From the NCBI RefSeq assembly GCF_003611275.1, contig NZ_CP020695.1, positions 124,001 to 188,000 on the forward strand: a stretch of DNA of 64,000 bases. The letters are read 5' to 3'. Each line of letters starts with the position of its first letter. Positions within the stretch are counted from its first letter, which is position 1. The DNA comes from Sulfitobacter sp. D7 (GTDB lineage Bacteria; Pseudomonadota; Alphaproteobacteria; Rhodobacterales; Rhodobacteraceae). The translations under genes were made by a program, and so were the position numbers. The notes beneath the pieces are model-generated. The model worked only from the letters and a program-made list of their open reading frames with translations. It was not told where the DNA came from and did no database searches. Positions 1-8,134 of the stretch are shown here, one piece after another.

Positions 1-691
1 CGGGATAGAGGTATTCGGCAATGCTTAGATGTGTGCCCAGCCCGTTCAAATCGCGCTGCCGGAACGGGCCGGAAAGCGCCATGCGGACACCGACGGACCA
101 CTGAACGATCTCATCGATCTCCGCCGGGCTGGCGACACCTTGATCCACCAGATGCAGGCATTCGCGCATGATGGCATGTTGGATGCGATTGGCCACGAAA
201 CCGGGCGGCGCGTGGTCCAAACGCACGGGCCGCCGCTCCAACCCGCGCAGCAGGGTCATGACTTCTTCACATAGCCCTTCGCGCGCATCCTTGTCCGCGA
301 CCACTTCGACGGCTGGGATCACATCGCCGGGGTTGAAGAAATGCGTGATGACGGCGCGCTCTGGCCGGGCCATGTCCGCCGACATTTCTTCGAGTGTCAG
401 GCCAGAGGTGTTCGACAAGATCGGCGCCCCCTCTGGCACCACCCCCTCCAAGGCGGCCAGCACCTTCCGCTTGAGCGCAAGGTTCTCCGGCACGCATTCC
501 AGCGCGACATCCGCCTGCCCTGCGTCCTCCAACGCAGCAGTGGCGCTTGATCCCGGCACCGTCGCCAGAAACCCATCGCGCGCGGCCTCGGTCGGGTCGA
601 CCGCCTGTACCGTCCAGCCATGCTGGCCAAAGAGCCTGCCGATGGATTGCCCCATCGTGCCAGCCCCCACGATGATGATGCGTTTGGCCAT
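1..691 (-). CDS. 3-hydroxyacyl-CoA dehydrogenase family protein (3' end missing)
   Basis: The frame runs off the left edge, leaving 230 codons of the N-terminal side. An NAD-binding GxGxMG motif lies at residues 9-14. An NTSGL stretch, an HFFNP motif and a PGFVANR segment follow, all typical of 3-hydroxyacyl-CoA/3-hydroxybutyryl-CoA dehydrogenases and the related L-gulonate and carnitine dehydrogenases. Family knowledge: these enzymes oxidise a beta-hydroxy acid or its CoA ester with NAD. Only part of the C-terminal helical domain is present, so the substrate class cannot be settled. The gene is divergent from the SDR gene at 777 across a short region with a perfect inverted repeat, so the two are probably co-regulated. 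Confidence 0.85.
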   Translation of the reverse strand, partial: MAKRIIIVGAGTMGQSIGRLFGQHGWTVQAVDPTEAARDGFLATVPGSSATAALEDAGQADVALECVPENLALKRKVLAALEGVVPEGAPILSNTSGLTLEEMSADMARPERAVITHFFNPGDVIPAVEVVADKDAREGLCEEVMTLLRGLERRPVRLDHAPPGFVANRIQHAIMRECLHLVDQGVASPAEIDEIVQWSVGVRMALSGPFRQRDLNGLGTHLSIAEYLYP

Positions 692-716
692 GCTATCCCC
701 CTCCCGGATATCAGTC

Positions 717-751
717 GTTTACTTATCACTAGATGATGGTGATAAGTAAAC
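717..751. promoter_or_regulatory. perfect 13-bp inverted repeat, likely operator of the divergent pair
   Basis: GTTTACTTATCAC at 717-729 is repeated as its exact reverse complement at 739-751, with a 9-bp spacer. It lies between the start codons at 691 (minus) and 777 (plus), the usual place for a repressor site controlling both genes. It is AT-rich against a GC-rich background. The binding protein is unknown; a GntR-family or LysR protein of this window is a guess. Confidence 0.75.
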
Positions 752-776
752 AGCGAATAGAGAAAAGGAGGCCCTC

Positions 777-1502
777 GTGGCCCAAAACCCTTCCCCGCGC
801 CATGCGGTTGTCACTGGCGGTGCGCACAACATCGGCCTTGGTATTGCCCGCAGGTTAAGAGAGGACGGCTGGCGTGTCTTCGTGCTCGATATCGCGGAAC
901 CGGAGGATCCTGCCCTGCGCGCGGATGCGCAGCAGGTCGATCTGTCAGGCCCCGAGGCAACCACCGCCGCCTTGCAAAACATCCTCAAAGAGGGGCCGGT
1001 CACCTGTCTGGTCAATAACGTCGGCATCGTGAAACCCGCGCCCTTCGACGCGGTAGAGATTGATGACTTCGACCGCATCATGCACCTGAACCTCCGCCCC
1101 AGCATCTTGGCGGCGAAACTGCTGGTGCCGGGCATGCGCGCGGCAGGGGGAGGGCGGATCGTGATGAACACCAGCCGCGTGACAAAGGGCAAGATCGACC
1201 GGACGCTTTATTCCGCCAGCAAGGGCGCGATCCAGTCGATGGCGCGGACATGGGCGCTGGAACTGGCGCGCGACGGGATCACCGTGAACTGCGTCGCCCC
1301 CGGCCCCATCGCCACGACCGCCTTTTGGGAGAACAACCCCGAAGATGCGCCAGAAACCCGCGCCATCGTCGATGCGGTGCCGATGGGCCGCATGGGCACG
1401 CCTGAGGATGTCGCGCAGGCGGTGGCCTTTTTCGCCGATGCCCGCAGCGGTTTCATCACCGGGCAAACGGTCTTTGTCTGTGGTGGCACGGCGGTTGGGT
1501 AA
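777..1502 (+). CDS. SDR family NAD(P)-dependent oxidoreductase
   Basis: A 241-residue classical short-chain dehydrogenase. The TGGAHNIG nucleotide-binding motif lies at 13-20, NNVG at 80-83, the catalytic serine region NTS at 131-133 and the catalytic YSASK at Tyr145/Lys149. The C-terminal VFVCGGT matches the typical VDGG end. The start is GTG, supported by an AAGGAGG sequence 5-6 bases upstream. The family oxidises or reduces alcohols and ketones; the substrate cannot be read from sequence. Pairing with a divergent hydroxyacyl-CoA-type dehydrogenase suggests a small hydroxy-acid catabolic unit. Its stop codon is directly adjacent to that of the convergent LysR gene, with no hairpin between them. 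Confidence 0.9.
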   Translation: MAQNPSPRHAVVTGGAHNIGLGIARRLREDGWRVFVLDIAEPEDPALRADAQQVDLSGPEATTAALQNILKEGPVTCLVNNVGIVKPAPFDAVEIDDFDRIMHLNLRPSILAAKLLVPGMRAAGGGRIVMNTSRVTKGKIDRTLYSASKGAIQSMARTWALELARDGITVNCVAPGPIATTAFWENNPEDAPETRAIVDAVPMGRMGTPEDVAQAVAFFADARSGFITGQTVFVCGGTAVG

Positions 1503-2411
1503 TCAGCCCTCGGCCTCCGATGCGTCAAGCAGCCTGCGCAGGACCGGATTGCTTGGGTCGCGCAGATAGGCCAACCCGATCCGGCTTTGAACCTTTGCAT
1601 CGCGGATTGGCAGAAAGGCCACGCCCGCATCCCTCATCCGCGCGGCAGAGGCGGGGACAAAGGCCACGCCCAGACCCGCCGAGACGAAATTCACGATCGC
1701 AGTAAACTGCGGCGCGCGGTGCGCGACGCGGGGCGCGAAACCAGCATCAGCACAGAGTTGATAGGCGCAGGCCGCGAAACCCATATCAGGGCCGAGATGG
1801 CTGAAAATGAAACTCTCCTCGCGCAGCGTTGCCATGGAAACCGAAGGCACCCCGGCAAGCCGGTGGTCGGGCGGCACGGCCAGCAGGATATCCTCGGTAT
1901 GGACGGTGCGCGTGACCAAAGTCTCGGGCACGCCCGAGAGCGGCAGGCGCACGAACCCCGCATCGAGCCTGCCCGCCACGATCTCGGCAATTTGCAGGTC
2001 CATGTCCAACTCGCGCAGGATCAGGTCCACATCCGCAGCGCCCGCGCGCAACTCTCGCAAAAGCCGCCCCAGAATGCCCGCGTAAGAGGCCGAGCCGACA
2101 TAGGCCAGTTCAATCCGCCCGCGCTGGCCGATCCGAGCGGCCTCGGCCACCGCCTCGACCCGCTGTGCTTGTTGCAACAGCGCGCGGGCTTCGGGCAACA
2201 GCGCCTTGCCGAAGTCGGTCAGCATCACCCGGCGGCGATTGCGGTCAAACAGCAGGGCGCCGCCAAAGACGGTCTCAAGGTGTTTCAACTGTTGCGTCAG
2301 TGCGGGCTGCGCCACGCCAAGATTGGCCGCCGCTTGGCCAAAATGCAGCGTTTCGGCGATGGCGACAAAGACCTCATATTGGCGCAGCGTTGCGCTGAGT
2401 TGCTTTTCCAT
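1503..2411 (-). CDS. LysR family transcriptional regulator
   Basis: A 302-residue protein. The N-terminal winged helix-turn-helix occupies about residues 8-66, with the typical AAxxLGVAQPALTQQLKHLE and FDRNRRRVMLT signatures. A periplasmic-binding-protein-like effector domain follows. The family usually activates a neighbouring operon in response to a small-molecule coinducer. Here the neighbours are the convergent SDR gene and, upstream on the same strand, larC, so the target is not obvious. A 7-bp inverted repeat just upstream may be its autoregulatory site. Confidence 0.9.
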   Translation of the reverse strand: MEKQLSATLRQYEVFVAIAETLHFGQAAANLGVAQPALTQQLKHLETVFGGALLFDRNRRRVMLTDFGKALLPEARALLQQAQRVEAVAEAARIGQRGRIELAYVGSASYAGILGRLLRELRAGAADVDLILRELDMDLQIAEIVAGRLDAGFVRLPLSGVPETLVTRTVHTEDILLAVPPDHRLAGVPSVSMATLREESFIFSHLGPDMGFAACAYQLCADAGFAPRVAHRAPQFTAIVNFVSAGLGVAFVPASAARMRDAGVAFLPIRDAKVQSRIGLAYLRDPSNPVLRRLLDASEAEG

Positions 2412-2416
2412 GCGGT

Positions 2417-2437
2417 CCTCTGAACTGGCATCAGAGG
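2417..2437. promoter_or_regulatory. inverted repeat in the lysR leader (candidate LysR box)
   Basis: CCTCTGA at 2417-2423 pairs with TCAGAGG at 2431-2437 around a 7-bp spacer, immediately upstream of the LysR start codon. The position fits negative autoregulation by the LysR protein. No second copy was noticed at another promoter. Confidence 0.45.
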
Positions 2438-2451
2438 ATTTTCACACGCGG

Positions 2452-2480
2452 CCCGGTGATAAGCAAGTTAGATCACCGGG
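2452..2480 (-). terminator. stem-loop terminator after larC
   Basis: CCCGGTGAT (2452-2460) and ATCACCGGG (2472-2480) form a perfect 9-bp stem with an 11-nt loop, just past the larC stop codon on the minus strand. It probably ends the uxaA-larA-larC transcript before lysR. There is no clear U-tract. Confidence 0.55.
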
Positions 2481-2489
2481 CGGCGGCAC

Positions 2490-3671
2490 CTAGCCTTCGG
2501 CAGAGCGGGCGCGTTTGCGACGGTCGTGCAGGGTCTCGGCATCGGCCAGATCATCGCTTTCGACCTTGGTGGTTTCCTGCCCACTTGGCCGCTGCGCACG
2601 CTTGCGCCGGAGCGGCTCACTGTCGTCACTCTCCCGCGGGAGGATCAAACGCTCCACCCGTGTCCGGCGCAGGCCGAGTGTTGAGGTCAGATCAAAGACC
2701 CGCGCCGCGATCCGGTCGGCAGCCTGCGGCTGCACCAACACCTCAAGGCGCGTTACCGGGCGGGATTTCTTGCCCTGCCCGTTCAGCATCAGCAAATCGA
2801 TCACGCCGTCCATCGCCCGCAAACGGTCCACCGCCGCGCCGAGTTCTTCGCCCGTCATGTCGTCGATATCGCAGGCGAATTGCACCAGACTGTCTTGGGC
2901 GATGCCGCTCGAGGCGGTGTCAAAAACGCTGACCCGCAGGATATTCGGCAGGCCCTTCATCACCCGCATTCCCGCGCCCGACCCGGTACAGCGCAGCCGC
3001 CCCGCTGGGCGGCTGGCGGTAGGGCTGCCGCCAGTGACATGCGCAAGGATCGCAGCACCCGTGGGGGTAACCCTTTCGCCCGCAACGCCATCGTCATGCC
3101 AGTCGTAGCCATGCAAGATCAGCGCGGTCGCCGGTGCGGGAACGGGCAGTTTGCCATGCGCCGTTTCCACCAGCCCGCCGCCCAGAGGCAATGGGGCGAG
3201 CGAGACGGTCGCCCCCGACAGCGCGGCGCAGATGCTGCCCGCAGCGGTCACGTCCATCAGCGCGTCCCAATCCGCGATCTCGTGAAAATGCACCCGGTCG
3301 ATGGGGATGTCGTGCACCTGTGCTTCGGCCTCGGCAATCCGGTGGAGGATGGCGCAGGCGGCCTGAGCCGTGCCCTCGGACAGCGGTGCGTTTTCCAAAA
3401 GTTCGCGCATCGCGCGGTAGGTCGTCTCGGCCCCGTGGCGCCTGCCTGCGTCGGGTGCGGCCAGCACCAATTCGAACCGCCGCGATGTGATGCCCGAAGC
3501 CACATGTTCGCTTAGTTCCGCATGGCCCACCTCGGCCGGGAGCACGGCGGCGACATCGGCCAGGGCGCGTTCGGCCAGATCGGGGAAAGCATGCAGCATC
3601 GCCGCGATGAACATATCACCCGCCGCACCGCCGACGGGGTCGAAGTGCAGATGAAGCCCTTGGCCTAGCAT
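2490..3671 (-). CDS. larC: nickel pincer cofactor biosynthesis protein LarC (nickel insertase)
   Basis: A 393-residue protein. The N-terminal signature LHFDPVGGAAGDMFIAAM is diagnostic of LarC (formerly DUF111). In the middle is the ERVTPTGAAIL region, and near the C-terminus TSTLGLRRTRVER and LPRE. Family knowledge: LarC inserts nickel into the pyridinium bis-thiocarboxylate mononucleotide made by LarB and LarE, giving the nickel-pincer cofactor of LarA. Here it is one continuous frame, unlike lactobacilli where larC1/larC2 need a frameshift. The ATG at 3671 overlaps the stop of the upstream larA-like gene (TGATG), so the two are translationally coupled. The tail after residue 350 is rich in charged residues. 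Confidence 0.9.
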   Translation of the reverse strand: MLGQGLHLHFDPVGGAAGDMFIAAMLHAFPDLAERALADVAAVLPAEVGHAELSEHVASGITSRRFELVLAAPDAGRRHGAETTYRAMRELLENAPLSEGTAQAACAILHRIAEAEAQVHDIPIDRVHFHEIADWDALMDVTAAGSICAALSGATVSLAPLPLGGGLVETAHGKLPVPAPATALILHGYDWHDDGVAGERVTPTGAAILAHVTGGSPTASRPAGRLRCTGSGAGMRVMKGLPNILRVSVFDTASSGIAQDSLVQFACDIDDMTGEELGAAVDRLRAMDGVIDLLMLNGQGKKSRPVTRLEVLVQPQAADRIAARVFDLTSTLGLRRTRVERLILPRESDDSEPLRRKRAQRPSGQETTKVESDDLADAETLHDRRKRARSAEG

Positions 3672-4984
3672 CAAGGCCCCTCCGGCCAAGGGTTGCGCAG
3701 CAGGCCGTCGTCAAACTGCATCTGTTGCAGGTCACCGACCACCTCTAGCCCCGGACGGTCGCGCAGTTCCGGTAGCATCGCCTCAGAGGCATAGAGATAC
3801 TCAAGCTTCAGCGTATTGGGGATGCGCAGCAGCCGGACCTTGGTGATATCCTCGGCCCCGCAGGTCTTGACCGCTGTCTGGATCGCCGTGCGGTCGCAGG
3901 GCATGACCATGGGGATCTTAGACTGCTTCAACACCTGCGACGTGATGGCATTGGCGTAAACCGCCTCTCGGTCGAAGTCTTGTTCCAACCGCTGCGTGAT
4001 CACATCTGCTCGCGCCGCGCCATTGCCGTTGCCGTTGCTAAGCGGCGACAACCCAAGCGCCACCAACCGCGAGATATGCAGATGGACCTGCATCTTTTCG
4101 CTTGAGAAACGATGCGTGATGTTCGGGTCCATCCCAGTGCCAGAAAATTCTTTGCCGATCTCATCGACCACCAGCACATCCAGATCGCCCGAAGCTGATG
4201 GTGCGTCCAGCGGCCCCAGCGGCAGGCGCGGCATGTTGCGCATCGCCTCTTGCAGATAGGGCGCTTCGGCCTCCAACATCCCGTCGCTGTCGAGCGCCAC
4301 GACCTGCGAAAGCTCGTCATAAGCATTCTCAATCGTGCCGATACCGAAGAGCACCTTGCAACGCTCCAGCTTCATCCGGGCCATTTTGGCGACGAAGATG
4401 CCGACGTTATCAATGCCCCGCGAATGGCAAGTCTCGGCCCCCGATTGTTTACCCAGACCGATCGAGAGCATCTTGGCCAGCCCGCTTTCGTTCGGCGCGC
4501 GGAAGGAGGTATGCGGCTTGATCCGGTTGAACAGGATGATCCCATCGGCGGCATTGGCGTGGCGGTCCATCCGCACCGACATGCCGTTGTCGAGCACGCC
4601 GATCTCGTCAGTCTCCATCGACGAGCGGATCTCGCAACCGAGGCTCTCTTCGGTCACGCCCAGTTTCGCCAGCAGCGCGGTTTGCCCCTCTGCCGTGGCG
4701 CCGCCGTGGCTGCCCATGGCGGGCACGACAAAGGGCTGCGCCCCGCGCGCGCGGACCTCGGCCACGATGGCGGCCAGCAGTTCCGGCAGGTTTGCCAGAC
4801 CCCGGCTGCCTGCGGTGATGGCGATGGACATGCCGGGTTTGATCTTGCCCGCGCAATCGGCCTGCATCGCCTCCGCCACGGCAGCGCGCGGATCATCGAC
4901 TTGCGTCGCGGCAAAGGTCTGACGGCAAAGCGCCATGCGCGGCAGCGGCGTATCCTCGACCAGTTTCACATAATTCGGTTTCAT
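3671..4984 (-). CDS. LarA-superfamily nickel-pincer racemase/epimerase homologue
   Basis: A 437-residue LarA-like protein. Candidate active-site residues are His93 (GSHGG), His158 (KPHT), Lys171 (SGLAK) and His187 (CHSRG). The Lys-to-His spacing of 16 equals that between the cofactor-bearing Lys184 and nickel-ligand His200 of Lactiplantibacillus LarA, so cofactor binding looks intact. Family knowledge: LarA homologues racemise or epimerise alpha-hydroxy acids by a hydride-transfer mechanism, and some act on aldonic acids. Inference: placed between a UxaA-type dehydratase and larC, it probably inverts C2 of a sugar acid. The start at ATG 4984 is chosen because GGGAGAG lies about 6 bases upstream; ATG at 5005 is the alternative. 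It overlaps larC by one base. Confidence 0.85.
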   Translation of the reverse strand: MKPNYVKLVEDTPLPRMALCRQTFAATQVDDPRAAVAEAMQADCAGKIKPGMSIAITAGSRGLANLPELLAAIVAEVRARGAQPFVVPAMGSHGGATAEGQTALLAKLGVTEESLGCEIRSSMETDEIGVLDNGMSVRMDRHANAADGIILFNRIKPHTSFRAPNESGLAKMLSIGLGKQSGAETCHSRGIDNVGIFVAKMARMKLERCKVLFGIGTIENAYDELSQVVALDSDGMLEAEAPYLQEAMRNMPRLPLGPLDAPSASGDLDVLVVDEIGKEFSGTGMDPNITHRFSSEKMQVHLHISRLVALGLSPLSNGNGNGAARADVITQRLEQDFDREAVYANAITSQVLKQSKIPMVMPCDRTAIQTAVKTCGAEDITKVRLLRIPNTLKLEYLYASEAMLPELRDRPGLEVVGDLQQMQFDDGLLRNPWPEGP

Positions 4985-5007
4985 CTGCGCTCTCCCGTCT
5001 GACATCT

Positions 5008-6555
5008 TTACCCCGTGACCCCGATCGGCCAAGGCGCGAATTCCTCTTCACCCACGCCAAGCGCTTCGGATTTGCTCGGCTCGCCCGAGGCGATGGCGAG
5101 GATGCGTTCAAAGATCGCTTGGCCCAGTTCCTCAAGGCTCAATTCGCCGTCGATCACGGTCCCGCAGTTGATGTCCATATCGTCCTGCATCTTGGTGAAC
5201 ATCGGTGTGTTGGAGGCCAGTTTGATCGTTGGCGAGGGATAGGAGCCAAAGCAAGACCCACGCCCGGTGGTGAAGCAGATCAGGTTCGCCCCCCCCGCAA
5301 TCTGCCCGGTGGCAGAGACGGGATCGAAGCCGGGCGTGTCCATAAAGACCAGCCCCTTTTGCGTCACCGCTTCGGCATAGCGGTAAACCTCCATCAACCC
5401 GGTGCTGCCGCTTTTCTTGGCCCCGCCGAGCGATTTTTCCAACACATTCGCCAGACCGCCCGCCTGATTGCCGGGGCTGACCACGCCGTTGATCTGAGTA
5501 TCGCGGCCCTTGGTATGCTCCAGCCACCAGTCCATGCGTTCGACCAGTTTGCGGCCCACCTCTTCGCTGCGGGCGCGGCGGGTCAGCAGGTGTTCGACGC
5601 CGAAAATCTCGGGCGTCTCCGACAGGATCGCCGTGCCGCCGTTGCGCACGAGGATATCCGCCGCAGCCCCAAGCCCGGGGTTGGCCGACAGACCCGAAAG
5701 CCCGTCCGACCCGCCGCATTGCATTCCGATGGTGATATGCTCTGCCGAACAGGGTTCGCGCCGCACGGCATTGGCCTGATCCAACATCTCGCGCACGGCG
5801 TCCTTGCCATCGGCAATCGCGCGGGCCGTGCCGCCGACGTGCTGCATGGTGATGGTGCGCAGCATCTTGCCCTCGGCCAGTCCTTCCTCCTCAAAGAACT
5901 GCGCCAAATTGTTGCGCTCGCACCCCAGCGACAGGACCACGGCCCCGGCCAGATTGGGGTGGCGGATATAGCCCGAGAGCGTGCGCCGCAGCAGGTCCAT
6001 CGGCTCGCCTGTCAGCTCCATCCCGCAGCCGGATTCGTGGATGAAGGGGATCACCCCGTCGACGTTCTCCCATGCCTCCATCCGCTCTTCGTCGAAGTAG
6101 TTGGCGATCTTGCGCGCCACGGTGGCGGAGCAATTCACGGTTACAAAAAGCCCGATGTAGTTGCGCGTGCCCACGCGGCCATTCGCGCGGCGGATGCCCA
6201 TGAACTGCGCGCGGTCTGAAGGCGGCAGCAGGTCGGTCGGGGTATAGTCGCGGGCAAAGGCATAGTCTTTGTCGACCGCGTCGAACTTGATGTTGTGGCT
6301 GTGCAGCCAATCGCCTGCGGCGATCTCCTCTGCCGCGTAGCCGATGACGGTGTCGAATTTCAGGATCGGCGCGCCCCGCTGGATCGGGCGGATCGCGATC
6401 TTGTGTCCTTGGGGCGTATCGTGGTTGGCACGCAGCCCGTCTTGCGGCAATACCGCCCCTTGGGGCACCGCCGAGGTCGCCACGACCACGTTATCCGTCG
6501 GTGACAGCAGCATCACCTTTACGCGTCTGTCCTCTTGCATGGTCTGGCTGTCCAT
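5008..6555 (-). CDS. UxaA/GarD family sugar-acid dehydratase (altronate/galactarate type)
   Basis: A 515-residue protein. The N-terminal SAF domain (about residues 10-90) carries a KFDTVIGYA motif followed by DWLHSHN. The large C-terminal domain starts with a GRVGTRNYIG motif and has conserved Cys-containing segments (HESGCGM, LGCERNN, QCGGSDG, GRGSCFG). These are typical of altronate hydrolase UxaA and galactarate dehydratase GarD, iron-dependent enzymes that dehydrate altronate or galactarate to 2-keto-3-deoxy acids. The start at ATG 6555 has GGGGGAG upstream; the longer frame to 6645 would run through the operator region. It heads an operon with the larA-like gene (gap 23 bp) and larC. It is divergent from a GntR regulator. 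Confidence 0.88.
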   Translation of the reverse strand: MDSQTMQEDRRVKVMLLSPTDNVVVATSAVPQGAVLPQDGLRANHDTPQGHKIAIRPIQRGAPILKFDTVIGYAAEEIAAGDWLHSHNIKFDAVDKDYAFARDYTPTDLLPPSDRAQFMGIRRANGRVGTRNYIGLFVTVNCSATVARKIANYFDEERMEAWENVDGVIPFIHESGCGMELTGEPMDLLRRTLSGYIRHPNLAGAVVLSLGCERNNLAQFFEEEGLAEGKMLRTITMQHVGGTARAIADGKDAVREMLDQANAVRREPCSAEHITIGMQCGGSDGLSGLSANPGLGAAADILVRNGGTAILSETPEIFGVEHLLTRRARSEEVGRKLVERMDWWLEHTKGRDTQINGVVSPGNQAGGLANVLEKSLGGAKKSGSTGLMEVYRYAEAVTQKGLVFMDTPGFDPVSATGQIAGGANLICFTTGRGSCFGSYPSPTIKLASNTPMFTKMQDDMDINCGTVIDGELSLEELGQAIFERILAIASGEPSKSEALGVGEEEFAPWPIGVTG

Positions 6556-6603
6556 CGGATGCTCCCCCCAGGGTGTCGAAAAAAACCGCTTCGGTAAGAT
6601 GTC

Positions 6604-6627
6604 ATTAACTGATATATTAGATTTAAT
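6604..6627. promoter_or_regulatory. AT-rich palindrome between uxaA-like gene and GntR gene (site A)
   Basis: ATTAA (6604-6608) and TTAAT (6623-6627) flank a central TGATATATTA. The 13-mer AACTGATATATTA (6607-6619) recurs exactly at 10854-10866, and the 12-mer ATATATTAGATT (6612-6623) recurs on the minus strand at 24760-24771. It lies 18 bases before the GntR start, so the adjacent GntR protein is the most likely binder. Confidence 0.7.
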
Positions 6628-6645
6628 AGCTATGGAAGAGCCCAC

Positions 6646-7422
6646 ATGACCTCATCGAACAGATCCGCCGCACAGAGCGCACAGACCCTCGCTAAAAGCA
6701 TTTTGGGCGGCGGGACTGACTTGGGTCTGTTTGAGGGTGGGCCAACGGGGCGCGGGGTCTATGCCACGCTGCGCGATCAGATTGTCCGGCTCGACCTGCC
6801 GCCCGGCACCCCGCTTTTGCGTGCCGAATTGGCCGAAACCCATGGGGTGAGCCTGACGCCGCTGCGCGATGCACTGCAGCAGCTCGCCAAGGAGGGGCTG
6901 GTCAAGATCTACCCGCAATCGCGCACGTTGGTGACGCCAATCGACATGTCGGCGATCCGCGAAGCGCAGTTCATGCGCATCGCGCTAGAGACCGAAGTCG
7001 TGCGCCGTTTGGCCGCCGAGATCGCGCCCGAAGCCCTGACCCGTCTGCGCAGCATCGTCGCCCTGCAAAGCAGCATCTCGGACCAACCCGGCGACGTGCC
7101 GACTTTTCAGGAGTTGGACGAGGTGTTTCACCAGACCCTCTTTGTGGCAGCAGGCCACGTGCAAAGCCAGCGCATCATGCGCAGTCACGCGGGCCATCTG
7201 GAACGTCTGCGCCGCCTGCATTTGGATGACATTGATGAGGCGGGGCGCATCCTGAACAACAAGGACGTGATCGGGGGCCACAGCCGGATCCTTGATGGGA
7301 TTGAAGCGGGCGATGCCCCTGCCGCGATGGAGGCGCTGCGCCAACACCTGCAACGCACCGTTGACCGCATGACCGAGAAACGGGCGGCTTTCCCGGAGTA
7401 TTTCACCCCGGAAAAGCCCTGA
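6646..7422 (+). CDS. GntR family (FCD domain) transcriptional regulator
   Basis: A 258-residue protein. The winged HTH (about residues 38-105) contains LAETHGVSLTPLRDALQQLAKEG. A C-terminal FCD ligand-binding domain follows, with FHQTLFVAAG and later conserved His residues that usually bind a metal and a sugar acid. The unusual N-terminal 35 residues, before the HTH, are of unknown use. It is divergent from the uxaA-like operon with site A in between, so it probably represses that operon and itself. Effector: likely a sugar acid or its 2-keto-3-deoxy product (inference from family and neighbours). Its stop is one base from the stop of the convergent RraA-like gene. Confidence 0.9.
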   Translation: MTSSNRSAAQSAQTLAKSILGGGTDLGLFEGGPTGRGVYATLRDQIVRLDLPPGTPLLRAELAETHGVSLTPLRDALQQLAKEGLVKIYPQSRTLVTPIDMSAIREAQFMRIALETEVVRRLAAEIAPEALTRLRSIVALQSSISDQPGDVPTFQELDEVFHQTLFVAAGHVQSQRIMRSHAGHLERLRRLHLDDIDEAGRILNNKDVIGGHSRILDGIEAGDAPAAMEALRQHLQRTVDRMTEKRAAFPEYFTPEKP

Positions 7423-7423
7423 T

Positions 7424-8134
7424 TCAGCGGTTGTTGGCCTTGCGCCATTCCGCGAACCTATCGAGGTTTTCCTGCTTGGTGCCCGGATAAAGTCCGATGA
7501 TCCCCGCGCCGCCTTTGACCTCCTCGACGACGAAATCCTCATAGGCCGTCATCTCTACCGCCTCATCCGCGACCTCTTCGGCGATATCTGCGGGGATGAT
7601 GATTACGCAGTCGTCGTCGCCCACCACGATATCACCGGGAAAGACCGGTGCATCGCCGCAGCCGACGGGGCAGTTGATCTCTATCGCCTCATGGAGGGTC
7701 AGGTTCGTGGGGCTTGAGGGCCGCGCGTGGTAGGCGGGCATCTCGAGCGCGCCAATGGTCGCGGCATCACGCAGCCCGCCATCTGTCACCACCCCCGCCG
7801 CGCCGCGCATCATCAGACGGGTGATGAGGATATCCCCAGCACTCGCGGCACGCGCATCCTTACGGCTGTCCATCACCAGCACATGGCCCTCGGGGCATGT
7901 CTCAATCGCGACGCGCTGCGGGTGTTCGGGATTGCGAAACTCGACCAGTTGATTGCGGTCTTCGCGGGCGGGCATATAGCGCAGCGTGAACGCCGGGCCG
8001 ACCATATTCTGCCCCTTTGCCGCGACCGGGCCGACCCCCTGCACCACCTGATTGCGCAACCCGCGTTTATACAGCGCCGTGGCCAGCGTCGCGACTGAGA
8101 CCGCCTTGAGTTTCTCGCGTAGTTCGGGGGTCAT
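7424..8134 (-). CDS. RraA family protein (HMG/oxaloacetate-type aldolase-decarboxylase-like)
   Basis: A 236-residue protein of the RraA/4-hydroxy-4-methyl-2-oxoglutarate aldolase family. It contains the GVVTDGGLRDAA motif holding the Arg and Asp residues for metal and pyruvate-enolate binding, preceded by VMDSRKDARAASAGDIL. Family members act as class II aldolases and oxaloacetate decarboxylases, although the name derives from RNase E inhibition by E. coli RraA. Inference: in this operon it probably cleaves or decarboxylates a 2-oxo intermediate. The start at ATG 8134 follows GGGAGAGAG and overlaps the upstream DapA-like stop by four bases. Confidence 0.85.
   Translation of the reverse strand: MTPELREKLKAVSVATLATALYKRGLRNQVVQGVGPVAAKGQNMVGPAFTLRYMPAREDRNQLVEFRNPEHPQRVAIETCPEGHVLVMDSRKDARAASAGDILITRLMMRGAAGVVTDGGLRDAATIGALEMPAYHARPSSPTNLTLHEAIEINCPVGCGDAPVFPGDIVVGDDDCVIIIPADIAEEVADEAVEMTAYEDFVVEEVKGGAGIIGLYPGTKQENLDRFAEWRKANNR

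Noticed and set aside
2490..3671. possible programmed frameshift in larC as in lactobacilli
   Set aside because: The N-terminal and C-terminal parts are in one continuous frame with normal length.
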